The notes beneath the pieces are model-generated. The model made no database searches and was not told the DNA's origin. It saw only the letters and a program-made list of their open reading frames with translations. 25,538 nucleotides of DNA from NCBI GenBank assembly GCA_031546715.1, contig JAVBKA010000224.1, positions 1-25,538 of the forward strand. Reading direction: 5' to 3'. Shown piece after piece: positions 6,396 through 15,234 of the stretch. A program made the position numbers and the translations under genes. Origin of the DNA: JAVBKA01 sp031546715. Its GTDB lineage: Bacteria; Bacillota; Clostridia; Oscillospirales; UBA929. Positions within the stretch are counted from its first letter, which is position 1; the number at the start of each line of letters is the position of its first letter.

Positions 6396-6501
6396 AACCA
6401 TCCCCCGTGCAATGAGAGCTTTTGCTAACATGCACACATAAACAAATATCGACTTCATCCATACCCCAAGGTGCGTCTTGGGAAATAAAATGAAATCGAT
6501 A

Positions 6502-6533
6502 TAAGTATTTCCAATGTGCTAAATATTAATTCA
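6502..6533 (-). promoter_or_regulatory. Weak sigma-G/F-like promoter candidate for sigG
   Basis: Minus strand TGAATT (6528-6533), an 18-base gap, AATACTTA (6502-6509), resembling the TGAATA / CATACTA pattern of forespore promoters. The spacing is longer than usual. The 180-base gap between manA and sigG holds nothing else I recognise. Confidence 0.25.
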
Positions 6534-6575
6534 AATTTTAGCCCTAGAAATATATTTATTAAACATTCTCGTTTC

Positions 6576-7535
6576 CTATAAACGGGATAAAAGTACCTCA
6601 AAATCTCCTGAAAGCTCGTATTCACCTAGACCTGCGGGAAGGAAGTAGGTATCGCCCTTTGAGAAGGTACAGGAGCTGTTACCTAAGATTATTTCACCAT
6701 GTCCTTCAATACAGGTTAATGCATGGAAGCTTGCACTATCACAGTTAAGCATTGCATGATTGCCACACAGCTTCCAGAGGGCAAAATACTTGCAAGCGCA
6801 AAGCATTGTAATCTCAGCCAAACTTGTTTTCAGTGACGGCGGGGTAAAGGGTACAGCGGCGGGGGATAGGGTGCTGACCTCAAGTGCTTTATCTAAGTGC
6901 AGAGGGCGTTCCTTACCGTCTGCGCCGATACGTCCGTAGTCGAAAATGCGGTAGGTGACATCGCTGTTTTGTTGAAGTTCAGCAATAAGAATCCTTTTAC
7001 CGATTGCGTGAATTGTTCCCGGTGGGATAAAGTATAATTCTCCCTGCTTGACCTTGATGCTCTTAAGGCAGGCAGTAAGAGTGTTTTCCTTCACCAGAGA
7101 CACTAATTCGTCCTTCGTGATGTCCTTGCTAAGACCATAATAGATAAATGCGTCAGGCTCACAGTCAACGATGTACCAGCATTCGGTTTTTCCGAAGTCG
7201 TTTTCATTTTTTAGGGAATATGTGTCGTCGGGATGCACCTGAACGCTGAGAGCCTGTCTTGCGTCAATAAGCTTCAGCATCAACGGAAAGCGGTCGCAAC
7301 CCACTGCCATTGTGCCAACAGCGTCGCCCCAATGTGAGGTAATTTCGCCAAGGCTTAAGCCTTGAAGTTCACCGTTTGCGGCGGTGCTGCTGCCGTTTTT
7401 ATGTGAGGCAAGTTCCCAGCTTTCTGCCAGAATTTCTGGTGCGTCAGCCTTGTTCCATGCAGTTTTTAAGCGATTGCCGCCCCATAAATATTCCTTATAT
7501 GCGGGCTTCATAAGCACCGGATATTTCGCCGTCAC
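6576..7535 (-). CDS. manA: Mannose-6-phosphate isomerase, class I (short Firmicute form)
   Basis: 319 residues, the Firmicute length. The enzyme interconverts mannose-6-phosphate and fructose-6-phosphate using zinc. Visible family elements are LWGGNRLK near the start, SWELASH, the zinc-ligand strand VQVHPDD, the Glu in GKTECWYIVD, and IPPGTIHAIG followed by AELQQNSDVTYRIFDYGR, the best-conserved cupin strand. Start: GTG at 7535 overlaps the nagA TGA as GTGA, which indicates translational coupling; an internal ATG (residue 9) is less likely. Together with nagA it funnels mannose and N-acetylglucosamine phosphates toward fructose-6-phosphate, and in reverse supplies mannose-6-phosphate for glycans. 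Confidence 0.94.
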   Translation of the reverse strand: MTAKYPVLMKPAYKEYLWGGNRLKTAWNKADAPEILAESWELASHKNGSSTAANGELQGLSLGEITSHWGDAVGTMAVGCDRFPLMLKLIDARQALSVQVHPDDTYSLKNENDFGKTECWYIVDCEPDAFIYYGLSKDITKDELVSLVKENTLTACLKSIKVKQGELYFIPPGTIHAIGKRILIAELQQNSDVTYRIFDYGRIGADGKERPLHLDKALEVSTLSPAAVPFTPPSLKTSLAEITMLCACKYFALWKLCGNHAMLNCDSASFHALTCIEGHGEIILGNSSCTFSKGDTYFLPAGLGEYELSGDFEVLLSRL

Positions 7536-8677
7536 TCAAAGCACACCTTTCCGCCAACAAAAGTTTTGATTACATTTTGGTCGTTATCCATGAGTACTAA
7601 GTCGGCATCGTATCCGCATTGAATTTTACCCTTTGAATCGCCGAATCCGTTAATAACTGCCGGATTTCTTGACGCATAGCGCGCCGCCTCAACCTCTGTA
7701 ATGCCTGTGTTTTTCATAAAATTGCGAACGGCTTTGTTTAATGTCAGCACACTGCCCGCAAGTGTGCCGTCAGGGAGATATGCCGCTCCGTTTTTGATTT
7801 CGCCGCTTAGTGTGCCTAGGGTAAACGGTCCATCACCAAGCATTGCGGGGCTTAGTGCGTCAGTTATTAAAACCATGCGGTCGCCTGCGGCTTCGCACAA
7901 GGCTCTTTGTGCAATAGGGTGAACGTGGATATTATCGCAAATCAGCTCGCAGTAACCTTTGCCTGTCATCGCCGCGCCGACAGCACCGGGCTTGCGGTGA
8001 TGTAAAGGCGTCATTGCATTATAAGTATGAGTGAAGCAGTTTGCGCCCCATTCAAGAGCAGAAAGGCAAAGCTCGCAAGGCGCGGCAGTATGTCCGATTG
8101 AGCAATGTATTCCCATAGAGGCGGCTTTTCGGATAAATTCCTCCGCACCCTTTAGCTCTGGCGCAATAGTGACACGGACAAGGCAGTCGGCGTACTGGTC
8201 TAATACGCTGAGGTCTGGTGGGGTTAGGACATTTTGGTCATGGGCGCCTTTATATTCTGTGCAGAGGTAAGGACCTTCAAAATGTATACCCAAAACATTT
8301 GCGCCTTGACTTGATTTCTTAGCGGCACGAACCCCTTCCGCCGCCTTAAGCATGTCGGCAGGTGAGGCGGACACAGTGGTTGCAAGAAACGAGGTAACTC
8401 CGCCCTTTGGCAAAAGCTTTGCCATATTTTCAACAGCACCGTTTGCATCCATAGTGTCAAAGCCGCCGCAGCCGTGGATATGCTGGTCAATAAGTCCCGG
8501 CCATAGGGTAAGACCGCTACCGTCAATTTCAGAGCAGTCATCGGTGCAAGTATCGGTACAGGTATTGGTACAATTGTTGTCGCCAAGGGAAAGGATTTTA
8601 CTGTCGAAAACAATGCTAGAGCCGTAAAGCAGACCATTGTCGGTGATAATTCTGACGTTTTTGATTCTCGTTTTCAT
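7532..8677 (-). CDS. nagA: N-acetylglucosamine-6-phosphate deacetylase
   Basis: 381 residues, normal length. It hydrolyses N-acetylglucosamine-6-phosphate to glucosamine-6-phosphate and acetate in cell-wall recycling and amino-sugar use. Motifs: PGLIDQHIHG (metal-binding HxH), GIHFEGPY with the metal Glu, SIGHTAA, FTHTYNAMTPLHHRKPG, and LITDALSPA with the catalytic Asp. AAGGGGA precedes the ATG. Odd point: at about residues 36-48, between two N-terminal strands, there is an extra Cys/Thr/Asp loop CTNTCTDTCTDDC encoded by an imperfect 12-base tandem repeat. No nagB was seen nearby. The gene overlaps manA by four bases. Confidence 0.95.
   Translation of the reverse strand: MKTRIKNVRIITDNGLLYGSSIVFDSKILSLGDNNCTNTCTDTCTDDCSEIDGSGLTLWPGLIDQHIHGCGGFDTMDANGAVENMAKLLPKGGVTSFLATTVSASPADMLKAAEGVRAAKKSSQGANVLGIHFEGPYLCTEYKGAHDQNVLTPPDLSVLDQYADCLVRVTIAPELKGAEEFIRKAASMGIHCSIGHTAAPCELCLSALEWGANCFTHTYNAMTPLHHRKPGAVGAAMTGKGYCELICDNIHVHPIAQRALCEAAGDRMVLITDALSPAMLGDGPFTLGTLSGEIKNGAAYLPDGTLAGSVLTLNKAVRNFMKNTGITEVEAARYASRNPAVINGFGDSKGKIQCGYDADLVLMDNDQNVIKTFVGGKVCFE
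8525..8575. repeat. Imperfect 12-base tandem repeat inside nagA
   Basis: About three and a half units of a GGTGCAAGTATC / GGTACAGGTATT-type 12-mer, each giving Cys plus Thr-Asp/Asn-Thr. It keeps frame, so it adds a Cys ladder with i,i+4 spacing to the protein. Confidence 0.65.
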
Positions 8678-8746
8678 TCAAATTTCCCCTTTATTAAGTA
8701 GGTTAAGTGCAAAACCAAGCATGGTGGGAGTGCATAGAAACACTTA

Positions 8747-8776
8747 AGGCAGGGAACGCTTACGCATTACCTGCCT
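8747..8776 (-). terminator. Hairpin terminator candidate after rpmB
   Basis: Minus-strand hairpin with arms AGGCAGGTAATGC and GCGTTCCCTGCCT around a GTAA tetraloop, one internal mismatch and one G-U pair. The following T content is modest, so termination may be partial. It lies between rpmB and nagA. Confidence 0.6.
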
Positions 8777-8793
8777 GAGAGTTGCGACTGCAA

Positions 8794-8982
8794 TTAGACT
8801 GCGCGAGTGACCCTTCCGCTGCGGAGGCAGCGGGTACATGCGTATATATGGCAGGGAGAGCCATTGACCATTGCCTTTACACGCTTGACGTTAGGTTTCC
8901 ATGAACGGTTAGTGCGTCTGTGTGAGTGAGAAACTGCAATACCGAACACAACACCCTTGTCGCATATGCTGCATTTAGCCAT
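8794..8982 (-). CDS. rpmB: 50S ribosomal protein L28 (zinc-binding form)
   Basis: 62 residues, the usual length. It starts MAKCSICDKG and carries CSIC and CTRC, the four-cysteine zinc ribbon of C+ type L28. SHSHRRTNR-W-PN is the rRNA-contact block. Start chosen at the ATG with AAGGAGGTG six bases upstream; the upstream GTG at 8991 overlaps that ribosome site. It has its own promoter and is followed by a terminator hairpin, so it is probably expressed alone, as rpmB usually is in this group. Confidence 0.96.
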   Translation of the reverse strand: MAKCSICDKGVVFGIAVSHSHRRTNRSWKPNVKRVKAMVNGSPCHIYACTRCLRSGRVTRAV

Positions 8983-9058
8983 TTTCTGCACCTCCTTGCC
9001 CTGAGTTTAAATTTTACCGTGTAGCGGACAGCTTCTATCCAGCCTTACGGCGCAATTT

Positions 9059-9087
9059 AGTATAGCAGAGGATTGCGAAATATGCAA
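9059..9087 (-). promoter_or_regulatory. Sigma-A-type promoter for rpmB
   Basis: Minus strand TTGCAT (9082-9087), a 17-base spacer, TATACT (9059-9064), about 75 bases before the ATG. Confidence 0.75.
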
Positions 9088-9111
9088 TACCTATTTTGAA
9101 ATAATTTTCCG

Positions 9112-9164
9112 CTGTTGCCACAACAGTCCAAAACTCGGAATTTGACAGCTCGCTGCTAAGCAGC
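9112..9164 (-). terminator. Two short hairpins after the DUF4830 gene
   Basis: On the minus strand the first hairpin is GCTGC-TTA-GCAGC (9152-9164) and the second is CTGTTG-TGG-CAACAG (9112-9126), flanked by TTCCG/CGGAA and followed by an A/T stretch. A weak terminator is plausible; no clean T-run is present. Confidence 0.35.
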
Positions 9165-9192
9165 TTCGGGTTGGATTAACTTGGTCAGCAGC

Positions 9193-9669
9193 CTATGCCT
9201 TTTTTTCTAGCCCCGTCATAAACCCGTCAAGCCTTCTTGACTGGATATCTCCGCCGACAATCATTTTTTTGTAGACCAAGACTGTGGCATAGACGTCGCC
9301 GTTGTCTGACGGATAATTGTTTAGCTTGTATGTATAGCGCATTACCTTTTTGTTTTTCAGCTTGTCTAGGTCAAAGCCGGTCAGTTTTTGCATTTCGTTG
9401 TACGCTGTGAAAATTTCGTCCCACTCACTTGGAATCAGAACTTCTTGTGTTTCTTCGGGTTCGGAGGATACATCCCAGCCTAAGCCGGATAAATATGCTA
9501 CCCTGTCATCATTAGTCTTGATGTTTTTGACGGTTGCGTTGGTTTGGGTTGAGGCTTCGTCTGAGGAATTTGTTGCCAGAAGCGCAATTATTGCGACTAA
9601 CAGCACACCGCTTATAACGATTGCCCCAATCAGTTTCTTTTTTGTAAGCTTTGTGGTAAAAATGAACAC
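9193..9669 (-). CDS. Membrane-anchored DUF4830 domain protein
   Basis: 158 residues from the chosen start. After a short basic N-terminus there is one membrane segment (LIGAIVISGVLLVAIIALLA), then a polar linker and an extracytoplasmic domain. The pattern DRVAYLSGLGWDVSSEP, VLIPSEWDEIFTAYNEMQK-TGFDL, and YTYKLNNYP followed by VYATVLVYK-MIVGGDI matches the DUF4830 family of Clostridia as I know it. Function unknown. Start: ATG 9675 is only one base after AAAGGGG, so GTG 9669, with seven-base spacing, is preferred; the difference is two residues. Divergent from plsX. Confidence 0.82.
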   Translation of the reverse strand: MFIFTTKLTKKKLIGAIVISGVLLVAIIALLATNSSDEASTQTNATVKNIKTNDDRVAYLSGLGWDVSSEPEETQEVLIPSEWDEIFTAYNEMQKLTGFDLDKLKNKKVMRYTYKLNNYPSDNGDVYATVLVYKKMIVGGDIQSRRLDGFMTGLEKKA

Positions 9670-9778
9670 AGGCATACCCCTTTCTTAACTCGGACATGTT
9701 AAAGAATATTCAAGGGATAGCTTGGCTAGAACCGCAAGCTCATAAAGAAAATCCACGCACCGACACACTTTCAAAAAC

Positions 9779-9806
9779 TTGACTTTTTCTGCTAAAATAG
9801 TATAAT
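9779..9806 (+). promoter_or_regulatory. Sigma-A-type promoter for plsX and the following run
   Basis: TTGACT (9779-9784), 16-base spacer, TATAAT (9801-9806), leaving a leader of about 25 bases before the plsX ATG. Confidence 0.8.
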
Positions 9807-9837
9807 GGTTGAATGTTCTATGATAAGGGTGATGACA

Positions 9838-10869
9838 ATGAAGGTTATAGTAGATGCAATGGGCGGCGATAATGCTCCGTTTGAAATTGTAAAGGGAGCG
9901 ATTGACGCTTACAATGAGTATGGCGTTGAGGTGGTTTTAGTCGGTCGTAAGGACGATATCTCGGCGGTAGTGACAAAGCTCGGATTGACTGCGTTGCCGA
10001 AGGGAATCAGCGTTGTACATGCCAATGAGGTTATTCTCATGGAGGATCACCCCTCTTCTGTTATAAAGGAAAAGCCTGAATCCTCAATGGTTGTAGGGCT
10101 AAAAATGCTGGCTGATGGTGCAGGTGACGCTATGGTGTCCGCTGGAAGTACTGGTGCGCTGCTATCAGGCTCAACCTTGTTTGTAAAGCGTATTAAGGGT
10201 ATACGCCGCGCCGCGCTTTCTCCATTTCTCCCCACTAAGGACGGCTCAGCTCTGCTACTTGATTGCGGAGCGAATGTCGAATGCACACCCGAATTTTTGT
10301 TGCAGTTTGCGTGCATGGGCAGCTTTTATACCACGCTTTTAATGGGAATACAAAAGCCCAAGGTCGGGCTTCTTAACGTGGGAACGGAAGAAACCAAGGG
10401 TACGGCTCTGCAAAAAGAGGCATATGTGCTGCTTAAAAAAGCACATTCAGAAGGCATAATCAACTTTGTTGGCAATATCGAGGGGCGTGACGCATCCTCT
10501 GGTGCTGTTGACGTTATTGTTACGGACGGATACAGCGGCAATATTTTATTGAAAACCACTGAGGGAGTGGGTTTGCTGTTTATCAGTATGCTCAAGGAAA
10601 TGTTTATGTCCTCCATGGGAACGAAAGTAGCGGCACTTCTTATGAAGAGCCAATTAAAGATATTTAAAAAGAAAATGGACTATGCAGAAACTGGCGGAAC
10701 GCCATTACTGGGACTATCCAAGCCTGTTATAAAGGCTCATGGTTCGTCAAATGCAAAGGCGATGAAAAATGCAATTCGGCAAGCTAAACAATTTTATGAA
10801 GCAAAGGTTATTGCAGAAATTGAGAAGAATATTGACAGCTTAAAGGTAGAAACTACTCCGGAAGCTTAA
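9838..10869 (+). CDS. plsX: Phosphate acyltransferase PlsX
   Basis: 343 residues. PlsX converts acyl-ACP to acyl-phosphate, the donor for PlsY in phospholipid synthesis, and acts at the membrane surface. VDAMGGDNAP at residues 4-13 is the family signature; SAGSTGALLSG and LLDCGANVECTPEFL are the central blocks, and VVTDGYSGNILLKTTEG type sequence (key part TDGYSGNILLK) follows. Start: ATG 9838 with AAGGGTG seven bases upstream; ORF extension to 9805 overlaps the -10 box and is rejected. In many Firmicutes plsX is followed by fab genes and acpP before rnc; here rnc follows directly after 64 bases. Confidence 0.96.
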   Translation: MKVIVDAMGGDNAPFEIVKGAIDAYNEYGVEVVLVGRKDDISAVVTKLGLTALPKGISVVHANEVILMEDHPSSVIKEKPESSMVVGLKMLADGAGDAMVSAGSTGALLSGSTLFVKRIKGIRRAALSPFLPTKDGSALLLDCGANVECTPEFLLQFACMGSFYTTLLMGIQKPKVGLLNVGTEETKGTALQKEAYVLLKKAHSEGIINFVGNIEGRDASSGAVDVIVTDGYSGNILLKTTEGVGLLFISMLKEMFMSSMGTKVAALLMKSQLKIFKKKMDYAETGGTPLLGLSKPVIKAHGSSNAKAMKNAIRQAKQFYEAKVIAEIEKNIDSLKVETTPEA

Positions 10870-10876
10870 GCATAAG

Positions 10877-10918
10877 TTAAGGGCAAATTCCGCTAGATGA
10901 GATTTCAAAAGCCCTTAA
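10877..10918. repeat. Inverted repeat between plsX and rnc
   Basis: TTAAGGGC (10877-10884) and GCCCTTAA (10911-10918), perfect 8-base arms with a 26-base loop, no T-run. It could be a processing site (possibly for RNase III itself) or a weak attenuator. Confidence 0.4.
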
Positions 10919-10933
10919 ACACTTGGAGGCAAT

Positions 10934-11581
10934 ATGAAGCAGTTAGAAGAAATTATCGGCTACAATTTTAAGAGCAAAAAACTTTTTTACACAGCAATGA
11001 CCCATTCATCGTACTCAAATGAGAATAATTTGCATACAAGCTATGAGCGTCTTGAATTCTTAGGGGATTCGGTTTTAGGCTTTGTCACGGCTAACGAGCT
11101 TTACAATCGATTTCCGGACAAGCCTGAGGGTGAGCTGACGAAAATCCGAGCTAGCCTTGTTTGCGAGGAAAATTTGGTTAAAACTGCCCTTGCTTTGAAT
11201 ATTGGACAGTATTTGAAGCTTGGCAAGGGTGAGGAACAGGCAGGACGGCAACGAAAATCCGTATTGTCTGACGCAACTGAGGCACTTATTGCGGCGATTT
11301 ACCTTGACGGCGGGCTTGAACCGACTGTAAAGTTCATCACCGAGCAGGTGTTGCAGGATTTCGACGCAAGCCCTGAAACCGACTACAAAACTAGACTTCA
11401 AGAGCTTTTGCAACAGAGCGGCAACGCTCCTGAGTATATTATTACAAAGACCGACGGCCCTGCCCATGACAGAATTTTCCACGCCGAGGTTCATTCTCAA
11501 GGGAAGTGCATCGGTTCAGGTGAGGGTAAGAGCAAAAAGCTTGCAGAGCAGGCTGCGGCGGCAAAAGCCTTGCAGGAGTAG
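10934..11581 (+). CDS. rnc: Ribonuclease III
   Basis: 215 residues. It cleaves double-stranded RNA in rRNA processing and mRNA control. The signature ERLEFLGDSVLGFVTANELY (residues 36-55) carries the catalytic acidic residues; LSDATEALIAAIYLDGG holds the second acidic cluster. The C-terminal dsRNA-binding domain starts near DYKTRLQELLQQ and ends GEGKSKKLAEQAAAAKAL. GGAGG lies five bases before the ATG. It is followed by smc, as in B. subtilis, where rnc-smc-ftsY are consecutive. Confidence 0.96.
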   Translation: MKQLEEIIGYNFKSKKLFYTAMTHSSYSNENNLHTSYERLEFLGDSVLGFVTANELYNRFPDKPEGELTKIRASLVCEENLVKTALALNIGQYLKLGKGEEQAGRQRKSVLSDATEALIAAIYLDGGLEPTVKFITEQVLQDFDASPETDYKTRLQELLQQSGNAPEYIITKTDGPAHDRIFHAEVHSQGKCIGSGEGKSKKLAEQAAAAKALQE

Positions 11582-11630
11582 AGTTACTAAGATTAGTATA
11601 GATTTTTTTCGTTAAGGGAGGTGATACCGT

Positions 11631-14600
11631 TTGCGCTTAAAATCCTTTGAAATTCATGGCTTTAAAACCTTTGCAGATAAAATTTCACTGTCCATGGAGG
11701 ACGGTGTCACCGCTGTTGTAGGTCCTAACGGCAGCGGCAAAAGTAATATTGCCGAGGCTATACGCTGGGTGCTTGGTGAGCAAAACCCGAGGCTTTTGCG
11801 TTGCGAAAAAAAGATGGACGAGGTTATTTTTCATGGCTCGGAAAAGCGCAGCCCTGTTGGATTTGCAGAGGTTTCTCTGGTGCTTGACAACACAGACAGA
11901 ACCTTCCCCATTGAGCAGGACGATGTGACGATTTCACGCAGACTTTACCGCTCGGGCGAAAGTGAGTACACTGTAGGCAAAACTGCGGTACGGCTTAAGG
12001 ATATTGTCGCACTGTTGATGGATACGGGGCTTGGACCTGACGGCTATTCGATTATTGGTCAGGGCATGGTCAAAAAAATTATTAGTGACCGCACAGGCGA
12101 CCGCCGCAAGGTTTTTGAAGAAGCCTGCGGTATTTCTAAGTATCGCTTTAAAAAAGAGGAATCTGAAAACAAGTTGGGCAGTGCGCAGCTCAACTTGGTC
12201 AGAATTAATGATAAAATCGAGGAGCTTGTGCCGCAGGTAGAATCCTTGAAGGCTCAGGCTGAAAAGGCTATACGCTGGAAGTCTCTTGCGGCTGACCTAA
12301 AGGCAATTGAAGCGACTATTTGGCTTGAGGATTACGAGCGCATTCGTCAGAACTTTGCGCCATTGCGAGATGCAAGCAGAGCTGCCCACGAAAACTCAGA
12401 GAAGGGGCATAAGCTCTTAGAGGATATGTATTCCCAAAGCGAGCAGTATGACCAAGAGGTTGCCGCCACCCATATTAAGGCAGAACAGGAACGCGAAAAG
12501 CTACACAGTTATGAGGAAACACTTTCAGAAGCCGAAAGCCGCATAGCGGTACTTAAAACAGAAATTTCTCATGCCACAGATAATATTCAGAGAATAACTC
12601 AAGAGGTTGAGCAGCAGAGCAAACGAAGCGGCGGCTTCGCCTCTCAAAAAGAAGAAGCTCAAGGCAAAATTGTAGCCTTTGATGCGGAATTATCCGAAAT
12701 TGATAGGCAACTCAGTGAACTTAACTTGGAAATGGCTGCTTTACAGAAGCGGTCTGCAGAGTATAGCGCAAAAATCGAAAACTATCGTGAGCTTGAGCAG
12801 GAAGGCAACCTAAAGGCGCAGGAAATCAGGTCGTCCATTTCAGCAAGCACCGCCCAAAGTGACGAGGTTCGGGCAAGACGGCAAATGCTGGTTTCTGACG
12901 ATACTGTCAGAAAAGCGGCCGTTCGGGAAGCCGAAGCATCCCTCGCTATCACCACAAACAGGCACAAGGAAGCCACTGAACAGGCTGACGAACTTAAAAA
13001 CGTTATCCAAGGCTATGAGCTTCGGTTAGATTCACGAAAAAAACGCGCCTTGGGGTTGCGTGATAAGCTTACTCAGCTTGAAAAAGAGCAAAATAACCTT
13101 ATGACAAGGCATCACATACTTGACACACAGGAGAAGGAATACCAAGGCTTTTCAGGCTCAGTCAAGGAAGTTATGAATGAAAAATTCCCCTTTGTGCATG
13201 GCACATTGGCGGAACTTATTAATGTTGACAACGAATACACTGTCGCGGTGGAAATTGCGTTGGGAAGTGCACTGCAGAACATAGTTGTAGGCACGGAGGA
13301 TAACGCCAAGCAGTGCATTGCGTTTCTGAAAAATAAAAACGCCGGCAGAGCGACTTTTTTGCCAATTTCCACAGTAAACGGTACAGTAATGGACATGGTT
13401 AAGGGGCGGGGCTTTGTGGGCGTCGCCTCGGAGCTGGTGCATACAGATGCGGCATACAGCGGCATCGTCCGCAGTTTGCTTGGGCGCACGGCGATTGTAC
13501 AGTCCATTGATGATGGCATTGCCTTGGCAAGAGCCAACAATTATCGCTTCCGTATTGTCACCCTTGACGGTCAGGTGCTAAACGCAGGCGGCTCAATGAC
13601 TGGCGGCAGCGTCAGCAAGTCTACGGGCATTCTCTCCCGTAAAACAGAAATTACAGAGCTTGAGGAAAAATTGCACGCTGTTTCAGCGGAGCTGTCAAAT
13701 GTTAAACGTGATACTCTGACAGCAGAGCGTGAGTTAAGTGCTGTAGAATTTGACTTAGATACTGCGCAGTCAGAGCTTCGCAGTGCAAACGAGCAGATTG
13801 CGGTTTTGACCAGTGAAGCTATGCATAAGCAGATTTTTCTTAAAAATGCCCAACAGCATTTGGAGCATCTTGACGCAGAGCGGGCAGCCCTTGAAGCACG
13901 GCTTGAATCCGCCGCTGACAAGGGTGCGGAGCTTGAAAATGCATTAAAAGAAGCTGTCAGCGAGCTTGCGAGCATTGCGGGCAAGCTTAAGGAGCTAAAT
14001 TCTGAGCTAGAACAGCTAGTTTCCGCACAAAGCGGATTGAATGAGCAGATTCCATCTTTTCGTGAGAAAAGAGCGGCGATTGATGCGCTGAAAATGGCTG
14101 AGGAGCGCAATCTTTCCGAAATTGAAAGACTGCAAACAGAACTTTCTGGCGACGAGGAACAAAAAAAGACCGCCTTAGCGGGTTATCATATAAAGCATAC
14201 CGAGCTTGTTGAGGAGCTAACCGCACTGACTGCAAATGTTGAAGGTCTTAAGGCTGACTCTCAGGAGCAAAAAGCAGTGCTGAGCACAGTGTATGCAAGG
14301 CGTGACGAGCTAGAACAGCAACGGTCGGCACTTCAAAAGGCTATCCGTGAGCAAACGGAGAAAAACGTTGAATTAGTCGCCGAGGTCAACCGTGTTGAAG
14401 GCAGAATAACCACAGGAGAAGCCGACGAGCGCAGTATTGTGGACAAACTGTGGGAAATATATGAACTTACACCGACGACAGCGGCGGAAATTCGTGTGCC
14501 TGTGGAAAATAAGCAGAAGTCAGTTCGGCAGATTGCTGAGCTAAAGCGTGATATAGCGTCCCTTGGAGATGTAAACAAGGGAGCGATTGAGGCGCATAGA

Positions 14601-15176
14601 GAAATGTCCGAGCGGCTAGACCTTTTGACTGGTCAATACGAAGATGCAGACGGCGCAAAACGGGAAATTGAAAAAATTATCAACTCCATCACCGAAGAGA
14701 TGATAACCATTTTCAGGCGGCAGTTTGCCCTTATAAACGAGAAATTTGGCAACACTTTTTTGGAGATTTTCGGCGGCGGACTTGCCTATTTGGAGCTGAC
14801 TGACCCTGATGACATTCTGGAATCCAGTATTGAAATCAAGGCTCAGCCTCCTGGCAAAAGGCTGTCCACATTGTCGCTGTTATCTGGCGGCGAAACTTCT
14901 CTGACGGCAATTGCGCTGTATTTTTCGTTTTTTATGGTTCGTCCCGCTCCGTTTTGTCTTTTGGACGAAATCGACCATGACCTTGACGAAGTTAATGTTG
15001 ACAGGTTTGCACGGTACTTAGCGTTACTGTCCAAGCATAACCAGTTCGTTGTAATCACTCACCGCAGAGGTACTATGGAACAGGCGAATATGCTGTACGG
15101 CGTCACCACGCAAGAGCCGGGAGTTTCAAAGGTACTTGCAATGCGGTTTGAGGATGTAGCGGAGCAAGGAGACTGA
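11631..15176 (+). CDS. smc: Chromosome segregation SMC ATPase with unusual ATPase motifs
   Basis: 1181 residues, full length. SMC dimers with ScpAB form the bacterial condensin. Order: N-terminal ATPase half with Walker A GPNGSGKS (31-38), coiled coil (about 170-500), hinge (about 505-660, with GTLAELINVDNEYTVAVE and GGSMTGGS), second coiled coil, C-terminal ATPase half with SGGE (1085-1088) and LLDEID (1110-1115), and the final VVITHRRGTMEQANMLYGVT. Odd points: the signature is LSGGETSL where SMCs have LSGGE-R/K/Q-A-L; the D-loop after Walker B is DHDLDE instead of EAALDE; and around conserved Arg57 the loop is LRCEKKM instead of LRGGKM-like. Start is TTG at 11631, with the strong site GGGAGGTGAT upstream. 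Confidence 0.96.
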   Translation: MRLKSFEIHGFKTFADKISLSMEDGVTAVVGPNGSGKSNIAEAIRWVLGEQNPRLLRCEKKMDEVIFHGSEKRSPVGFAEVSLVLDNTDRTFPIEQDDVTISRRLYRSGESEYTVGKTAVRLKDIVALLMDTGLGPDGYSIIGQGMVKKIISDRTGDRRKVFEEACGISKYRFKKEESENKLGSAQLNLVRINDKIEELVPQVESLKAQAEKAIRWKSLAADLKAIEATIWLEDYERIRQNFAPLRDASRAAHENSEKGHKLLEDMYSQSEQYDQEVAATHIKAEQEREKLHSYEETLSEAESRIAVLKTEISHATDNIQRITQEVEQQSKRSGGFASQKEEAQGKIVAFDAELSEIDRQLSELNLEMAALQKRSAEYSAKIENYRELEQEGNLKAQEIRSSISASTAQSDEVRARRQMLVSDDTVRKAAVREAEASLAITTNRHKEATEQADELKNVIQGYELRLDSRKKRALGLRDKLTQLEKEQNNLMTRHHILDTQEKEYQGFSGSVKEVMNEKFPFVHGTLAELINVDNEYTVAVEIALGSALQNIVVGTEDNAKQCIAFLKNKNAGRATFLPISTVNGTVMDMVKGRGFVGVASELVHTDAAYSGIVRSLLGRTAIVQSIDDGIALARANNYRFRIVTLDGQVLNAGGSMTGGSVSKSTGILSRKTEITELEEKLHAVSAELSNVKRDTLTAERELSAVEFDLDTAQSELRSANEQIAVLTSEAMHKQIFLKNAQQHLEHLDAERAALEARLESAADKGAELENALKEAVSELASIAGKLKELNSELEQLVSAQSGLNEQIPSFREKRAAIDALKMAEERNLSEIERLQTELSGDEEQKKTALAGYHIKHTELVEELTALTANVEGLKADSQEQKAVLSTVYARRDELEQQRSALQKAIREQTEKNVELVAEVNRVEGRITTGEADERSIVDKLWEIYELTPTTAAEIRVPVENKQKSVRQIAELKRDIASLGDVNKGAIEAHREMSERLDLLTGQYEDADGAKREIEKIINSITEEMITIFRRQFALINEKFGNTFLEIFGGGLAYLELTDPDDILESSIEIKAQPPGKRLSTLSLLSGGETSLTAIALYFSFFMVRPAPFCLLDEIDHDLDEVNVDRFARYLALLSKHNQFVVITHRRGTMEQANMLYGVTTQEPGVSKVLAMRFEDVAEQGD

Positions 15177-15234
15177 GGCAAGCGTTAGTTTTAAAAATTA
15201 TTTTATCAAATTTATATATTAAGCGAGGAAGATA

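Noticed and set aside
9805..9837. plsX start at ATG 9805
   Set aside because: It overlaps the TATAAT box; the VDAMGGDNAP signature fits a start at 9838 with a ribosome site.
12782..14658. Long minus-strand ORFs opposite smc
   Set aside because: Ser/Ala-rich shadow frames of the coiled coil, with no ribosome sites or family features.
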